Part shown: piece by piece, positions 45,336 to 53,992 of the stretch
How the letters are laid out: each line of letters opens with the position of its first letter
How positions within the stretch are numbered: position 1 is the first letter of the stretch
Assembly (NCBI GenBank): GCA_016190205.1
Contig: JACPQZ010000048.1
Span: 18,247 to 82,246, forward strand
Direction: 5' to 3'
Origin: Candidatus Omnitrophota bacterium
GTDB lineage: Bacteria > Omnitrophota > JACPQZ01
DNA length: 64,000 nt
Program-made: the position numbers and the translations under genes
Notes under the pieces: generated by a model
The model's input: the letters and a program-made list of their open reading frames with translations, nothing else
Databases searched by the model: none
Told to the model about the DNA's origin: nothing

Positions 45336-46769
45336 ATGAGCGAGCCCGAGGAGCGACGACGTAAGTTAGAAGAAATAAAGAAGTTAGGGATCGATCCCTA
45401 TGGCCACAGGTGGCAGGATAAAGAAGATGTGGTGTCGCTCCTTGAAAATTTCGATGAAGCGAGGGTCGTTCGGTCGGCAGGGCGCATTACCGCCTTGCGC
45501 TCGCACGGGAAAACTCTCTTCGCAGACATGTGCGACGCTCGCGCAAAGATTCAGCTTTATTTTAAAAAAGCGGAGCTTGGGGAAAAGGCCCCGCTCGTGG
45601 ATCTCTTGGACATGGGGGATTTTTTGGGTGTTCAGGGAAGGCTTTTTAAGACACGCATGGGAGAGAAATCGATTCATGTGGATTCCTTTTCCATTCTCTC
45701 CAAAAGCCTGCACCCCCTGCCCGAAAAGTGGCACGGCCTGAAGGACCCCGAGACCCGGCTTCGGCAGAGGTACCTGGATCTCGCATCCAGCGAAGAGAGC
45801 CGTCGGGTCTTTGAGATACGCTCGGAAATCTTGCGCCAGACGCGCGGTTATCTGAATTCGCTTGGGTTTCAGGAGGTCGAGACCCCCATTGTCCAGCCCC
45901 TGGCGGGCGGGGCAGCGGGTGAGCCACTGGTGACTCACCTGGATGTCTATGACCTGGATCTTTACTTGCGCATCGCCCCGGAGCTTTATCTTAAACGGCT
46001 GCTCGTGGGCGGAATGGAAAAGATCTATGAGATTGGAAAGAGTTTCCGGAACGAGGGGATTTCGACGCGGCACAACCCGGAATTTACGATGCTGGAGGCC
46101 TATCAGGCGTACGCAGACTACACCGATATGATGGGGCTCGTGAAGGGACTCATTCAGCACTGCGCGAAAGAAGTGAGAGGTGCCTTGGAGATCGAATACG
46201 GCGGCCGAACGCTTGATTTCTCAAGTTTCGAGACGGTTTCTTTCGCCGAGCTCATGCAGGAGCATTTTGACATCACCCCCTCGGATCCGCTCGACACGTG
46301 GGTTAAGAGGCTTCGCAAGAAGGGGGTGGAGGTGCCCGGGGAAACGCCCAGCCGCACCGCCCTAATCAATCTCGTCGCGGAACTGATCGAGCCGAAGGCC
46401 CGTTCGTCGCCCACCTTCGTGGTGGACTTTTTTACGGAGCTTTCTCCGCTCGCGCGCTCCAAGAAGGAGAATCCCCACGTGGCGGAGCGGTTTGAACTTT
46501 ACATCGGAGGCCTGGAAGTGGCGAACGCGTATACGGAGCAAAATGACCCGGAGATTCAGCGCGAGCGCTTTCTGGAACAGAAGAGGCTCGCCGGAGCCAG
46601 GCAGATCGATGAAGACTATATTCTTGCATTGGAATACGGCATGCCTCCTGCCGGGGGACTGGGGGTCGGCATGGACCGGCTCGCGATGCTCTTGAGCAAC
46701 TCTTCGACGATACGGGACGTGATCTTATTCCCGCAATTGCGTCCGGCAACGACGGGGGCGAAGCCGTGA
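45336..46769 (+). CDS. lysS: Lysyl-tRNA synthetase, class II
   Basis: The enzyme charges tRNA-Lys. The protein of about 477 residues has the N-terminal OB fold (GRITALRSHGKTLFADMCDA) and class II motifs: motif 2 in FRNEGISTRHNPEFTMLEAY, and motif 3 in PPAGGLGVGMDRLAMLLSN. RSEILRQTRGYLNSLGFQEV and EVETPIVQPLAGGA are further landmarks. ATG 45336 is used; a TTG three codons upstream is unlikely. A TATAAT that overlaps this ATG is probably chance. The stop overlaps the next gene as TGATG. Confidence 0.95.
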   Translation: MSEPEERRRKLEEIKKLGIDPYGHRWQDKEDVVSLLENFDEARVVRSAGRITALRSHGKTLFADMCDARAKIQLYFKKAELGEKAPLVDLLDMGDFLGVQGRLFKTRMGEKSIHVDSFSILSKSLHPLPEKWHGLKDPETRLRQRYLDLASSEESRRVFEIRSEILRQTRGYLNSLGFQEVETPIVQPLAGGAAGEPLVTHLDVYDLDLYLRIAPELYLKRLLVGGMEKIYEIGKSFRNEGISTRHNPEFTMLEAYQAYADYTDMMGLVKGLIQHCAKEVRGALEIEYGGRTLDFSSFETVSFAELMQEHFDITPSDPLDTWVKRLRKKGVEVPGETPSRTALINLVAELIEPKARSSPTFVVDFFTELSPLARSKKENPHVAERFELYIGGLEVANAYTEQNDPEIQRERFLEQKRLAGARQIDEDYILALEYGMPPAGGLGVGMDRLAMLLSNSSTIRDVILFPQLRPATTGAKP

Positions 46770-47980
46770 TGCCTTGTACGCTTTGGTTAAGTTGGAGATA
46801 CCTCACGGCGCGGCGCAAAGAGGCGCTCATCTCGGTGCATTCCCTTTTTGCGGTGCTGGGGGTGGCCGTCGGGGTGGCGGCCCTCATTGCGGTGATCGCC
46901 GTCATGACCGGTTTCGACCGGGATCTACGCGAAAAAGTGATGGGGGTCAATGCCCACCTCATGATTGAAAGCGCGGGCGGGGTAAGCAGGCCGGATGATC
47001 TGGTGCGCCGGCTGGAGCGGGCGGACGGCATTCGGGCCGCGTCTCCCTATGTGGCCGGGCAGGCGATCATGAAGGCCCGTGAGGTCGTGTTCGGCGTCGC
47101 CTTCCGGGGGGTAGATCCGCTGGGTGAGGCACGCGCGGACGGGGCAGCCCGTTACGTCCGCGAAGGGTCTTCCGATTTTGGCTCTGGAAACGGTATCTGG
47201 ATTGGAACGGAGCTCGCGCGTACCCTCGGGCTTAAAGTGGGCAGCGACTGCGCCCTCATATCCCCGGTGGACGGAAAGGAGCGCGATTTCCGTGTCAGCG
47301 CCATCTTTGATTCGGGGATGTATGAGTACGATGCGACCCTGGTTTTCATCGCCGTTCATACGGCGCAGGAGCTGCTGCGTCTGACTGACCAAAGGGTGAC
47401 GGGCATCTCTGTGTGGCTCGATTCGCCGGGCAAGCTTAAGCTGGTTCAGGGCCGGCTGGCAAGCGAGCTGGGGCCATTTTACTGGGTGCGCAGTTGGTTG
47501 GACTTAAATGAAAACTTATTTAGCGCGATCCGCATCGAAAAGATCGTCATGTTCGTGATTCTCACGCTTATCATCATGGTCGCGGCCTTTAATATCGCCT
47601 CGAGTCTTACCATGATGGTGATGCAGAAGACGCGGGAGATCGGGGTGTTGCGCGCCCTGGGGGCAACGGCGGCTGGGATCCATCAGATCTTTTTTCTACA
47701 GGGGCTGTGGATCGGAGGGCTGGGACTCGCCCTGGGGGTGGCCGGCGGGATGGCCATCACCCTGAATTTGAACCGTATGGCGGACGTCCTGGAACACCTG
47801 ACCGGCTTTGAGATCTTTCCGAAGAACATCTACTACTTTGACCGGATCCCCACGGTCATTGAAGTACACGACATTGTCTGGGTTGCCGCCTGTGCGGTGT
47901 TAGTCACTCTCATTGCCAGTCTCTATCCTGCACGGCATGCCTCGAGGCTTGAGCCGGTGGAGGCGCTCCGGTATGAATAG
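46769..47980 (+). CDS. LolC/LolE-family lipoprotein-releasing permease
   Basis: LolCE extracts lipoproteins from the inner membrane for transfer to the outer membrane. The 403-residue protein has the first helix (VLGVAVGVAALIAVIAVMTG), a large periplasmic domain, and three C-terminal helices (MFVILTLIIMVAAFNIASSL; GLWIGGLGLALGVAGGMAIT; VWVAACAVLVTLIASLYPA). The cytoplasmic block QKTREIGVLRALGATAAGI and the end ASRLEPVEALRYE are FtsX/LolCE hallmarks. A single LolC/E gene is present, as in lineages with a LolF type. lysS-lolC-lolD is a common order. Confidence 0.92.
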   Translation: MPCTLWLSWRYLTARRKEALISVHSLFAVLGVAVGVAALIAVIAVMTGFDRDLREKVMGVNAHLMIESAGGVSRPDDLVRRLERADGIRAASPYVAGQAIMKAREVVFGVAFRGVDPLGEARADGAARYVREGSSDFGSGNGIWIGTELARTLGLKVGSDCALISPVDGKERDFRVSAIFDSGMYEYDATLVFIAVHTAQELLRLTDQRVTGISVWLDSPGKLKLVQGRLASELGPFYWVRSWLDLNENLFSAIRIEKIVMFVILTLIIMVAAFNIASSLTMMVMQKTREIGVLRALGATAAGIHQIFFLQGLWIGGLGLALGVAGGMAITLNLNRMADVLEHLTGFEIFPKNIYYFDRIPTVIEVHDIVWVAACAVLVTLIASLYPARHASRLEPVEALRYE

Positions 47981-48707
47981 ACCCGAGACCCGAGACCAGA
48001 GACCCGAGACTGAAGGAGACGGGCTAGAGAGGCAGTCTCAAGCGGCGCTGATCGAGGTGCAGGGACTCACGAGGGAGTTTAAGAGCGGGGCGGGCGTCGT
48101 ACGGGTTCTGCGGGGCGTGGATCTCACCGTCCGGCGTGGGGAGGCGGTGGTCATTACCGGGCCTTCGGGTTCTGGAAAGAGCACGCTCCTTCACTGCATA
48201 GGGGCGCTCCTAAAACCCACCTCGGGAAGGGTGCTGGTAGGGGGTCAGGATCCCTGGACCTGGTCGGATCGTGAGCGATCCGAGTTAAGGGCGCGGCGCG
48301 TCGGATTTATTTTCCAGGCCCATGAGCTGCTTCCCGATCTTACGGTGCTTGAAAATTGCATGCTTGCCGGACGCATAGCGGGAATGCGCTCGGTCAAGAA
48401 GGCGGCCAAGGACCTCCTGGACGGCCTCGGGCTCGGAGATTGTCTCTACAAATATCCGAGTCAGATATCTGGGGGCGAGTCGCAGCGGGTGGCTATTGCG
48501 CGGGCCCTAGTCAAGGGACCCGAGCTTTTGCTGTGTGATGAGCCGACGGGCAACCTGGATCCGGAAAACGCGCAGCAGGTCTTGAATCTCATGTCCGGTC
48601 TTAAGCGCGAGGCGGGTCACGGTCTCATTGTCGTCACACACAACCCCGAGCTCGTGCGCATTGCCGACCGGGTGTACAGATTAGAGAACGGGGTTTTAAG
48701 CAATTGA
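47973..48707 (+). CDS. lolD: LolD-type ABC transporter ATPase
   Basis: This ATPase drives the LolC/E permease. The protein of about 244 residues has Walker A ITGPSGSGKSTLLHCIGAL, the Q-loop GFIFQAHELLPDLTVLEN, signature SGGESQRVAIARAL and Walker B LLLCDEPTGNLD. ATG 47973 overlaps the permease stop (ATGAATAG). The first 15 codons (NRPETRDQRPETEGDG) are encoded by a heptamer array (GACCCGA/GACCAGA units, 47979..48013) and are not conserved in the family. Confidence 0.94.
   Translation: MNRPETRDQRPETEGDGLERQSQAALIEVQGLTREFKSGAGVVRVLRGVDLTVRRGEAVVITGPSGSGKSTLLHCIGALLKPTSGRVLVGGQDPWTWSDRERSELRARRVGFIFQAHELLPDLTVLENCMLAGRIAGMRSVKKAAKDLLDGLGLGDCLYKYPSQISGGESQRVAIARALVKGPELLLCDEPTGNLDPENAQQVLNLMSGLKREAGHGLIVVTHNPELVRIADRVYRLENGVLSN
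47979..48013. repeat. Heptamer array inside the lolD 5' end
   Basis: Units GACCCGA, GACCCGA, GACCAGA, GACCCGA, GACTGAA in 7-bp phase begin at the lolC stop and are read as codons of lolD. Confidence 0.8.
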
Positions 48708-48712
48708 AGATA

Positions 48713-48957
48713 CCAGAAACCAGTAACCAGTTACCAGATAGATACCAGAAACCAGATGCCAGAGAGAAAGGATAAAATTCGAAATACGAAATTCGAAGCA
48801 CGAACAAATTCAAAATCCGAAATCCGAAATGTTGAACCCCCGTTTTTGAATTTCTAATTTCGAATTTCGATATTGTTCGGATTTTGGTATTTGAATTTCG
48901 GATTTTTCTGGTATCTGGTATCTTCTGGTTTCTGGCAACTGGTATCTGGTCACTAAA
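48713..48957. repeat. Nested heptamer inverted repeats
   Basis: The whole spacer between lolD and ilvE is repeat. The outer arms are the ACCAG family: ATACCAGAAACCAGTAACC and similar at 48713..48762, and the complement with TCTGGTATCTGG and TTCTGGTTTCTGG at 48907..48950. The inner arms are the GAAATTC/GAAATCC family: AAATTCGAAATACGAAATTC at 48776..48830, and complementary TTCGAATTTCGATATTG at 48855..48905. The two families thus form one hairpin inside another, about 240 bp in all. Confidence 0.88.
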
Positions 48958-48966
48958 GGAATAATT

Positions 48967-49836
48967 ATGAAAGTTTACATCGACGGCAAATGGGTTCCCG
49001 AGAAAGACGCCCGCGTTTCTGTCTTTGACCATGGGCTCCTGTACGGGGACGGTGTCTTCGAGGGCATCCGGTCCTATAACAGCCACGTCTTTAAGCTCAA
49101 TGAGCACATCGACCGCCTGTATGAGTCGGCCAACTCAATCATGCTCAAGATCCCGTTGTCCAAGCCTGCCATGAGGAGGGCCGTGATCCAGACGCTTAAA
49201 ATCAACCATCTTGAAAATGCGTACATCCGGCTCGTGGTCACGCGGGGGAAGGGCGATCTGGGTCTCGACCCGCGCAAGTGCCGGCGCGCCACGACCATTA
49301 TCATCACGGATCGGATCAAGCTTTACCCCAAGGCGCTCTATGAAAACGGATTATCCCTTATCACGGTGCCGACCCAGCGCAATATCCCGGAGGCCTTGAA
49401 CCCCCAGATCAAGTCCCTGAATTACTTGAACAATATCCTGGCCAAGATCGAGGCCAATCTGGCGGGTGCGGTAGAGGCAATCATGCTCACGGCGCAGGGA
49501 TATGTCGCGGAGTGCACGGGAGAGAATATTTTTATCATCAAGAAGGGAGAGCTCTACACTCCCCCTTGCTGGCTCGGGGCCTTGAGGGGGATCACGCGGG
49601 AGGCCATCATCCTGATTGCGCGGCGCTTGCGCATTCCCTGCGCGGAGCAGGTGCTCACGCGGCACGACCTGTTTAATGCCCATGAAATGTTTTTGACCGG
49701 CACGGCGGCAGAGGTGGTGCCTGTCGTTCAGGTGGACGGGCGCAGCATCGGGACGGGCCGGCCGGGGCCGGTCACCGGGCTTTTGCGCCGCGAATTCCGG
49801 AGAATGACGCAGACGGAGGGTGTACCCATCAAGTGA
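48967..49836 (+). CDS. ilvE: Branched-chain amino acid aminotransferase
   Basis: This PLP enzyme transfers the amino group in the last step of valine, leucine and isoleucine synthesis. The 289 residues show SVFDHGLLYGDGVFEGIRSY, YIRLVVTRGKGDLGLDPRK, the PLP lysine in IKSLNYLNNILAKIEA, then GYVAECTGENIFI and LFNAHEMFLTGTAAEVVPV, a fold type IV pattern. D-amino acid aminotransferase is the main alternative. The ribosome binding site AAAGGAA lies 6 bases before the ATG. Confidence 0.92.
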   Translation: MKVYIDGKWVPEKDARVSVFDHGLLYGDGVFEGIRSYNSHVFKLNEHIDRLYESANSIMLKIPLSKPAMRRAVIQTLKINHLENAYIRLVVTRGKGDLGLDPRKCRRATTIIITDRIKLYPKALYENGLSLITVPTQRNIPEALNPQIKSLNYLNNILAKIEANLAGAVEAIMLTAQGYVAECTGENIFIIKKGELYTPPCWLGALRGITREAIILIARRLRIPCAEQVLTRHDLFNAHEMFLTGTAAEVVPVVQVDGRSIGTGRPGPVTGLLRREFRRMTQTEGVPIK

Positions 49837-49845
49837 GAGCGAGCG

Positions 49846-49927
49846 CGCGTCGTGCATCGTGCAGCGTTCATCGTGCATCGTATTTTTCCCGCGCACGAAG
49901 CACGAAGCACGAAGCACGAAGCACGAG
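49846..49927. repeat. Heptamer arrays, CGTGCAT and GCACGAA families
   Basis: CGTGCAT-type units (about 49854..49882: CGTGCAT, CGTGCAG, CGTTCAT, CGTGCAT) are followed by five GCACGAA units in exact phase (49893..49927). ATGCACG and CGTGCAT are near complements of GCACGAA-type arms, so partial pairing is possible. The last unit GCACGAG, with GAGAGG, lies near the mcsA start as a weak ribosome binding site. Confidence 0.85.
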
Positions 49928-49941
49928 AGGATGCTTTATCA

Positions 49942-50466
49942 ATGGTATGTGAAAATTGCGGCAAAAAGCAGGCAACGGTCCACCTGACCGAGATCATCAA
50001 CGGCAAGATGTCGGAGCTCCATCTCTGCGACACCTGTGCGCAGGAAAAGGGGGCATCCATGAAGCAGCACTTTTCCCTGGCCGATCTTTTGGCCGGGCTT
50101 ACGGATGTGGGGATGGCCGGCGCGACATCCCAGGAGACCCCCGTCTGTCCGAACTGCGGCCTGTCTTACGCTGATTTCAAGAAGGTCGGCCGACTGGGAT
50201 GCAGCGAGTGCTATGAAGCATTCAGGGAAAGCCTCGCCCCGCTTCTAAAGCGCATTCACGGTTCGACGCGCCATGTCGGGCGCATGCCGGAGCGTTCCGG
50301 AAAGACGACGGAGAAAGGGAACCAGTTCCAGGACCTGGCCAAGAGGCTCGAACACGCCATTGCGACGGAAGAATACGAGGAGGCCGCGCGCCTCCGGGAT
50401 GAGATGCGCAAAATGGAAACAGCGGAGCGCCGGGTGAAAGACCGGCCCAAGAAAGAGGAAGCATGA
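49942..50466 (+). CDS. mcsA: McsA, activator of protein-arginine kinase
   Basis: McsA activates the kinase McsB and senses heat and heavy metals. The 174-residue protein has zinc-type pairs CENCGKKQATVHLTEI with CDTCAQEKG, then CPNCGLSYADFKKVGRLGCS, and a UVR domain near the C-terminus (LAKRLEHAIATEEYEEAARL plus RDEMRK). ATG 49942 excludes a repeat-encoded upstream extension. It overlaps mcsB as ATGA. No ctsR gene is present upstream. Confidence 0.92.
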   Translation: MVCENCGKKQATVHLTEIINGKMSELHLCDTCAQEKGASMKQHFSLADLLAGLTDVGMAGATSQETPVCPNCGLSYADFKKVGRLGCSECYEAFRESLAPLLKRIHGSTRHVGRMPERSGKTTEKGNQFQDLAKRLEHAIATEEYEEAARLRDEMRKMETAERRVKDRPKKEEA

Positions 50467-51524
50467 AACTGGATGATTTGGTGCATGAAGTCAGCGAATG
50501 GTTGAAGGGGAGCGGGCCCGATCCGGACATCGTCATTTCCTCCCGCGTGCGTCTCGCCCGCAACATCCAGTCGAGCCCCTTTGTCCACTGGGCGAATCGC
50601 CGGAAGGGGAAGTCCATTCTTTCAAAGCTCGAGGAGGCCGTAGGCGCGATCCCGCACATGAAAAGCGCGCTCTTTTTGCGTATCGACGAATTGACGGAGA
50701 CCGACAAGCAGTTTCTCCTGGAGCGGCACCTCATCAGCCACGAACATGCGCAGGGCGGCGGCTTCAGGGGCGTGGCGATCAGCGATCGGGAGGTCATCAG
50801 CATTATGCTGAACGAAGAGGATCACCTGCGCATCCAGGTGCTTCAGTCCGGCTTTAATTTGTCCGAGGCCTGGCGGCTGGCTTCTTCTGTGGACCGGGAA
50901 CTCGAGCAGCGTCTGGAGTTAGCGTATAGCCCGTCCTGGGGATATCTCACGGCCTGCCCGACCAATACGGGCACTGGATTGCGCGCCTCGGTCATGGTGC
51001 ATCTACCCTGCCTTATGATGACCAAGCAGATCGGAAAGGTCCTGCAGGCCCTCAACAAACTGTCCCTCGCGGCGCGGGGACTCTTCGGAGAAGGGACCGA
51101 GGCGGCCGGAAACTTTTTCCAGTTTTCGAATCAGGTCACCCTGGGGCAGTCTGAAGAAGATATCATCGACAATCTGGAGCGCGTGATCCGGCAGATCATC
51201 GATCATGAGAAGGAGGCGCGCAAGGTGCTCCTCGGGCAAAACAAGGAAAAGCTCTTCGATCAGATCTGGCGCTCCTACGGGACGTTACGGAATTCCTACA
51301 TTATTAATTCCCAGGAGACCATCAACCTGATGTCTCTGGTGCGTCTCGGGGTGGACATGGGCATCGTGTCCAACATCGACCGCAAGGTGGTCAATGAACT
51401 TTTTATCCTAACGCAGCCGGCCCATCTCCAGAAACTGGAGGGGAAGGATCTCACCCCGCAGGAGCGGGATGTCAAGCGGGCAGAACTCATACGGGGAAAG
51501 TTGAATCATGAAGGGAGAAAATAA
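50463..51524 (+). CDS. mcsB: Protein-arginine kinase McsB
   Basis: McsB phosphorylates arginines of damaged proteins and marks them for ClpCP. The 353 residues have the guanido phosphotransferase signature: IVISSRVRLARNIQSSPF, RLELAYSPSWGYLTACPTNT with the conserved Cys, and GTGLRASVMVHLPCL. The start overlaps mcsA and the stop overlaps clpC (TAATG). Confidence 0.95.
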   Translation: MKLDDLVHEVSEWLKGSGPDPDIVISSRVRLARNIQSSPFVHWANRRKGKSILSKLEEAVGAIPHMKSALFLRIDELTETDKQFLLERHLISHEHAQGGGFRGVAISDREVISIMLNEEDHLRIQVLQSGFNLSEAWRLASSVDRELEQRLELAYSPSWGYLTACPTNTGTGLRASVMVHLPCLMMTKQIGKVLQALNKLSLAARGLFGEGTEAAGNFFQFSNQVTLGQSEEDIIDNLERVIRQIIDHEKEARKVLLGQNKEKLFDQIWRSYGTLRNSYIINSQETINLMSLVRLGVDMGIVSNIDRKVVNELFILTQPAHLQKLEGKDLTPQERDVKRAELIRGKLNHEGRK

Positions 51525-53992
51525 TGTTTGACCGTTTTACGGAGCGGGCGCGTAAAGTCGTCATTCTGGCGAAGGAAGAGGCGCGCAGGTTTAACCACGA
51601 TTATATGGGCACCGAGCATATTCTTTTGGGTCTCATCAAGGAGGGGGAGGGCGTGGCGGCCGCCGTGCTCCAAAATCTGGGTTTGAGCTTGGACACGATC
51701 CGCCTTGAGGTGGAGAAGCTGGTTCAGCCGGGGCCCGCCACGATGGTGAGCGGGGATGTCCCCTTTACCCCGAAGGCGAAGAAGGCCATAGAACTCGCGA
51801 TGGATGAGGCGCGCAAGCTGGGGCACAACTACATCGGGACGGAACACCTGCTCCTGGGTCTCATCCGGGAAGGGGAGGGCGTGGCGAGCCACGTGCTTTT
51901 GAACCAGGGCCTCGACCTGTCGCGGGTGCGCACGGAGGTCATGAAGCTCTTGGGCTCCGCGAGCCCCCAGATGTCTGCGGGGGAGGGCGGTGTGCCGGGC
52001 GGCTCCCAGAGCCGGGGCGCGGGCGCAGCGCGGGGCACGCGCACCAAGACGCCGGCCCTGGATGCCTTTGGAAGGGATTTGACGCAGCTCGCCCGCGAGG
52101 GGAAGCTGGACCCTGTGGTGAACCGCCAGGATGAGATTGAACGGGTCACGCAGATCCTTTCCCGGCGCACTAAAAATAACCCCGTTCTCCTGGGAGAAGC
52201 CGGGGTCGGGAAGACCGCCATCGTGGAAGGCTTGGCACAGCGCATCGTGGACGGCAATGTGCCGGAGATCCTTCGCGAAAGGCGGGTGATCGTGCTGGAC
52301 CTGGCCCTCATGGTTGCGGGTACCAAGTACCGCGGACAATTCGAGGAGAGGATCAAGTCCGCCATGGACGAGATCCGGCGCAGCGAGAACATCATCATCT
52401 TTATCGACGAGCTCCATACCCTCGTGGGCGCGGGCGGGGCGGAGGGGGCGATAGACGCCTCCAATATCCTCAAGCCTGCGCTCTCGCGCGGGGAGCTTCA
52501 GTGCATCGGGGCCACGACGCTGGATGAATACCGGAAATATATCGAGAAGGACGCTGCCCTCGAGCGGCGCTTCCAGACCATTATGGTCGACCCGCCGACG
52601 GTGGAGGAAACCGTGGAGATCCTGAAGGGCTTAAGGGATCGGTACGAGGCCCACCACCGGGCCAAGTACACGGATGAGGCCCTTGCGGAGGCCGCGAAGC
52701 TTTCGGATCGTTACATCACGGGCCGTTTTCTCCCGGACAAGGCTATAGACGTCATCGATGAGGCGGGTGCCCGGGCGCGGCTTTCGGTCACCACGGCGCC
52801 GCCGGACGTCAAGAAGCTCGAAAAGGAGATCGAGGTGACTCGCAAGGAAAAGGAAGAGGCCATACGCGGGCAGGACTTTGAAAAGGCGGCTAAGATGCGC
52901 GATATCGAGCGCAGGCAGCGGGAAAAGCTGGAAGAGGTCAAGCGCAGTTGGAGAAAGGACAAGGCCGATGCGGTCGTCGAGATCTCCGCTGACGATATTG
53001 CCACCGTGGTGGCCAAGTGGACGGGTGTCCCCATTTCCCGCCTGGGGGAGGAGGAAACGGGGCGGCTTTTAAAGATGGAAGAGGAGATTTACAAGCGGGT
53101 GGTGGGACAGGAAGAGGCTGTAAAAGGCATTGCCGAGGCCATCCGGCGCGCCCGGGCGGGACTCAAGGACCCGAAACGCCCCATCGGTTCTTTTCTCTTT
53201 CTGGGTCCTACGGGCGTTGGGAAGACGCTCCTGGCCAAGACACTGGCCGAATTTCTCTTCGGAAATGAGGAGGCCCTGATTACCATTGACATGTCCGAGT
53301 ACATGGAGAAATTCAATGTGTCCCGGCTGGTAGGGGCGCCTCCGGGCTATGTGGGTTATGAAGAGGGCGGCCAGCTCACCGAAAAGGTGCGGCGCAGGCC
53401 TTATTCCGTCGTCCTCCTCGATGAGATTGAGAAGGCCCATCCGGACGTCTTCAATGTCCTTCTGCAGGTCATGGAAGACGGGCGGCTGACAGACAGCTTC
53501 GGGCGCAGGGTCGATTTCAGGAACACGATTCTCATCATGACCTCTAACATCGGCGCGGAGTTTGTGCGCAAACAGGCGAGCATGGGTTTTCAGCCGCAAG
53601 CGGAGGACGTGACGTACGACAAACTCAAACAGATGCTCATGGATGAGTCCAAGAAGATCTTCCGGCCCGAGTTTTTGAACCGCGTGGATGAAACCATTGT
53701 CTTCCGGCCGCTCCATAAAGACGATTTGAAAAAGATAGTTGATATCGAGGTCTGGGGGGTAAAGGAGCGCCTCAAGCAGCGCGACATCAACATTGATCTT
53801 GAGAAGAGCGCCAAGGATTTTCTCATCGAGAAGGGTTATGACCCCGTCTTCGGCGCCCGTCCCTTGCGCAGGACCATACAGAGGTATCTTGAGAACCCGC
53901 TGGCAGAGGAACTCTTGAAGGGCAGATTCAAGGGTAAAAACAAAATAAAAGTCACCGCGGCAAAAGAGGAGCTGGTTTTTGAGGAGGCTTAG
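51524..53992 (+). CDS. clpC: ATP-dependent Clp protease ATP-binding subunit ClpC
   Basis: ClpC unfolds tagged proteins for the ClpP protease. The 822 residues contain two N-terminal repeats ([20 protein letters not shown] and [20 protein letters not shown]), first AAA domain with [19 protein letters not shown], a middle UVR-containing coiled coil ([20 protein letters not shown]), and second AAA domain with [17 protein letters not shown]. The C-terminal block is [20 protein letters not shown]. It overlaps the next gene by 14 bases. Confidence 0.97.
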   Translation: MFDRFTERARKVVILAKEEARRFNHDYMGTEHILLGLIKEGEGVAAAVLQNLGLSLDTIRLEVEKLVQPGPATMVSGDVPFTPKAKKAIELAMDEARKLGHNYIGTEHLLLGLIREGEGVASHVLLNQGLDLSRVRTEVMKLLGSASPQMSAGEGGVPGGSQSRGAGAARGTRTKTPALDAFGRDLTQLAREGKLDPVVNRQDEIERVTQILSRRTKNNPVLLGEAGVGKTAIVEGLAQRIVDGNVPEILRERRVIVLDLALMVAGTKYRGQFEERIKSAMDEIRRSENIIIFIDELHTLVGAGGAEGAIDASNILKPALSRGELQCIGATTLDEYRKYIEKDAALERRFQTIMVDPPTVEETVEILKGLRDRYEAHHRAKYTDEALAEAAKLSDRYITGRFLPDKAIDVIDEAGARARLSVTTAPPDVKKLEKEIEVTRKEKEEAIRGQDFEKAAKMRDIERRQREKLEEVKRSWRKDKADAVVEISADDIATVVAKWTGVPISRLGEEETGRLLKMEEEIYKRVVGQEEAVKGIAEAIRRARAGLKDPKRPIGSFLFLGPTGVGKTLLAKTLAEFLFGNEEALITIDMSEYMEKFNVSRLVGAPPGYVGYEEGGQLTEKVRRRPYSVVLLDEIEKAHPDVFNVLLQVMEDGRLTDSFGRRVDFRNTILIMTSNIGAEFVRKQASMGFQPQAEDVTYDKLKQMLMDESKKIFRPEFLNRVDETIVFRPLHKDDLKKIVDIEVWGVKERLKQRDINIDLEKSAKDFLIEKGYDPVFGARPLRRTIQRYLENPLAEELLKGRFKGKNKIKVTAAKEELVFEEA

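Noticed and set aside
45327-45338. TATAAT overlapping the lysS start codon as its promoter
   Set aside because: Transcription would begin inside the gene after the conserved start; no -35 fits. Probably chance in an AT-rich spacer.
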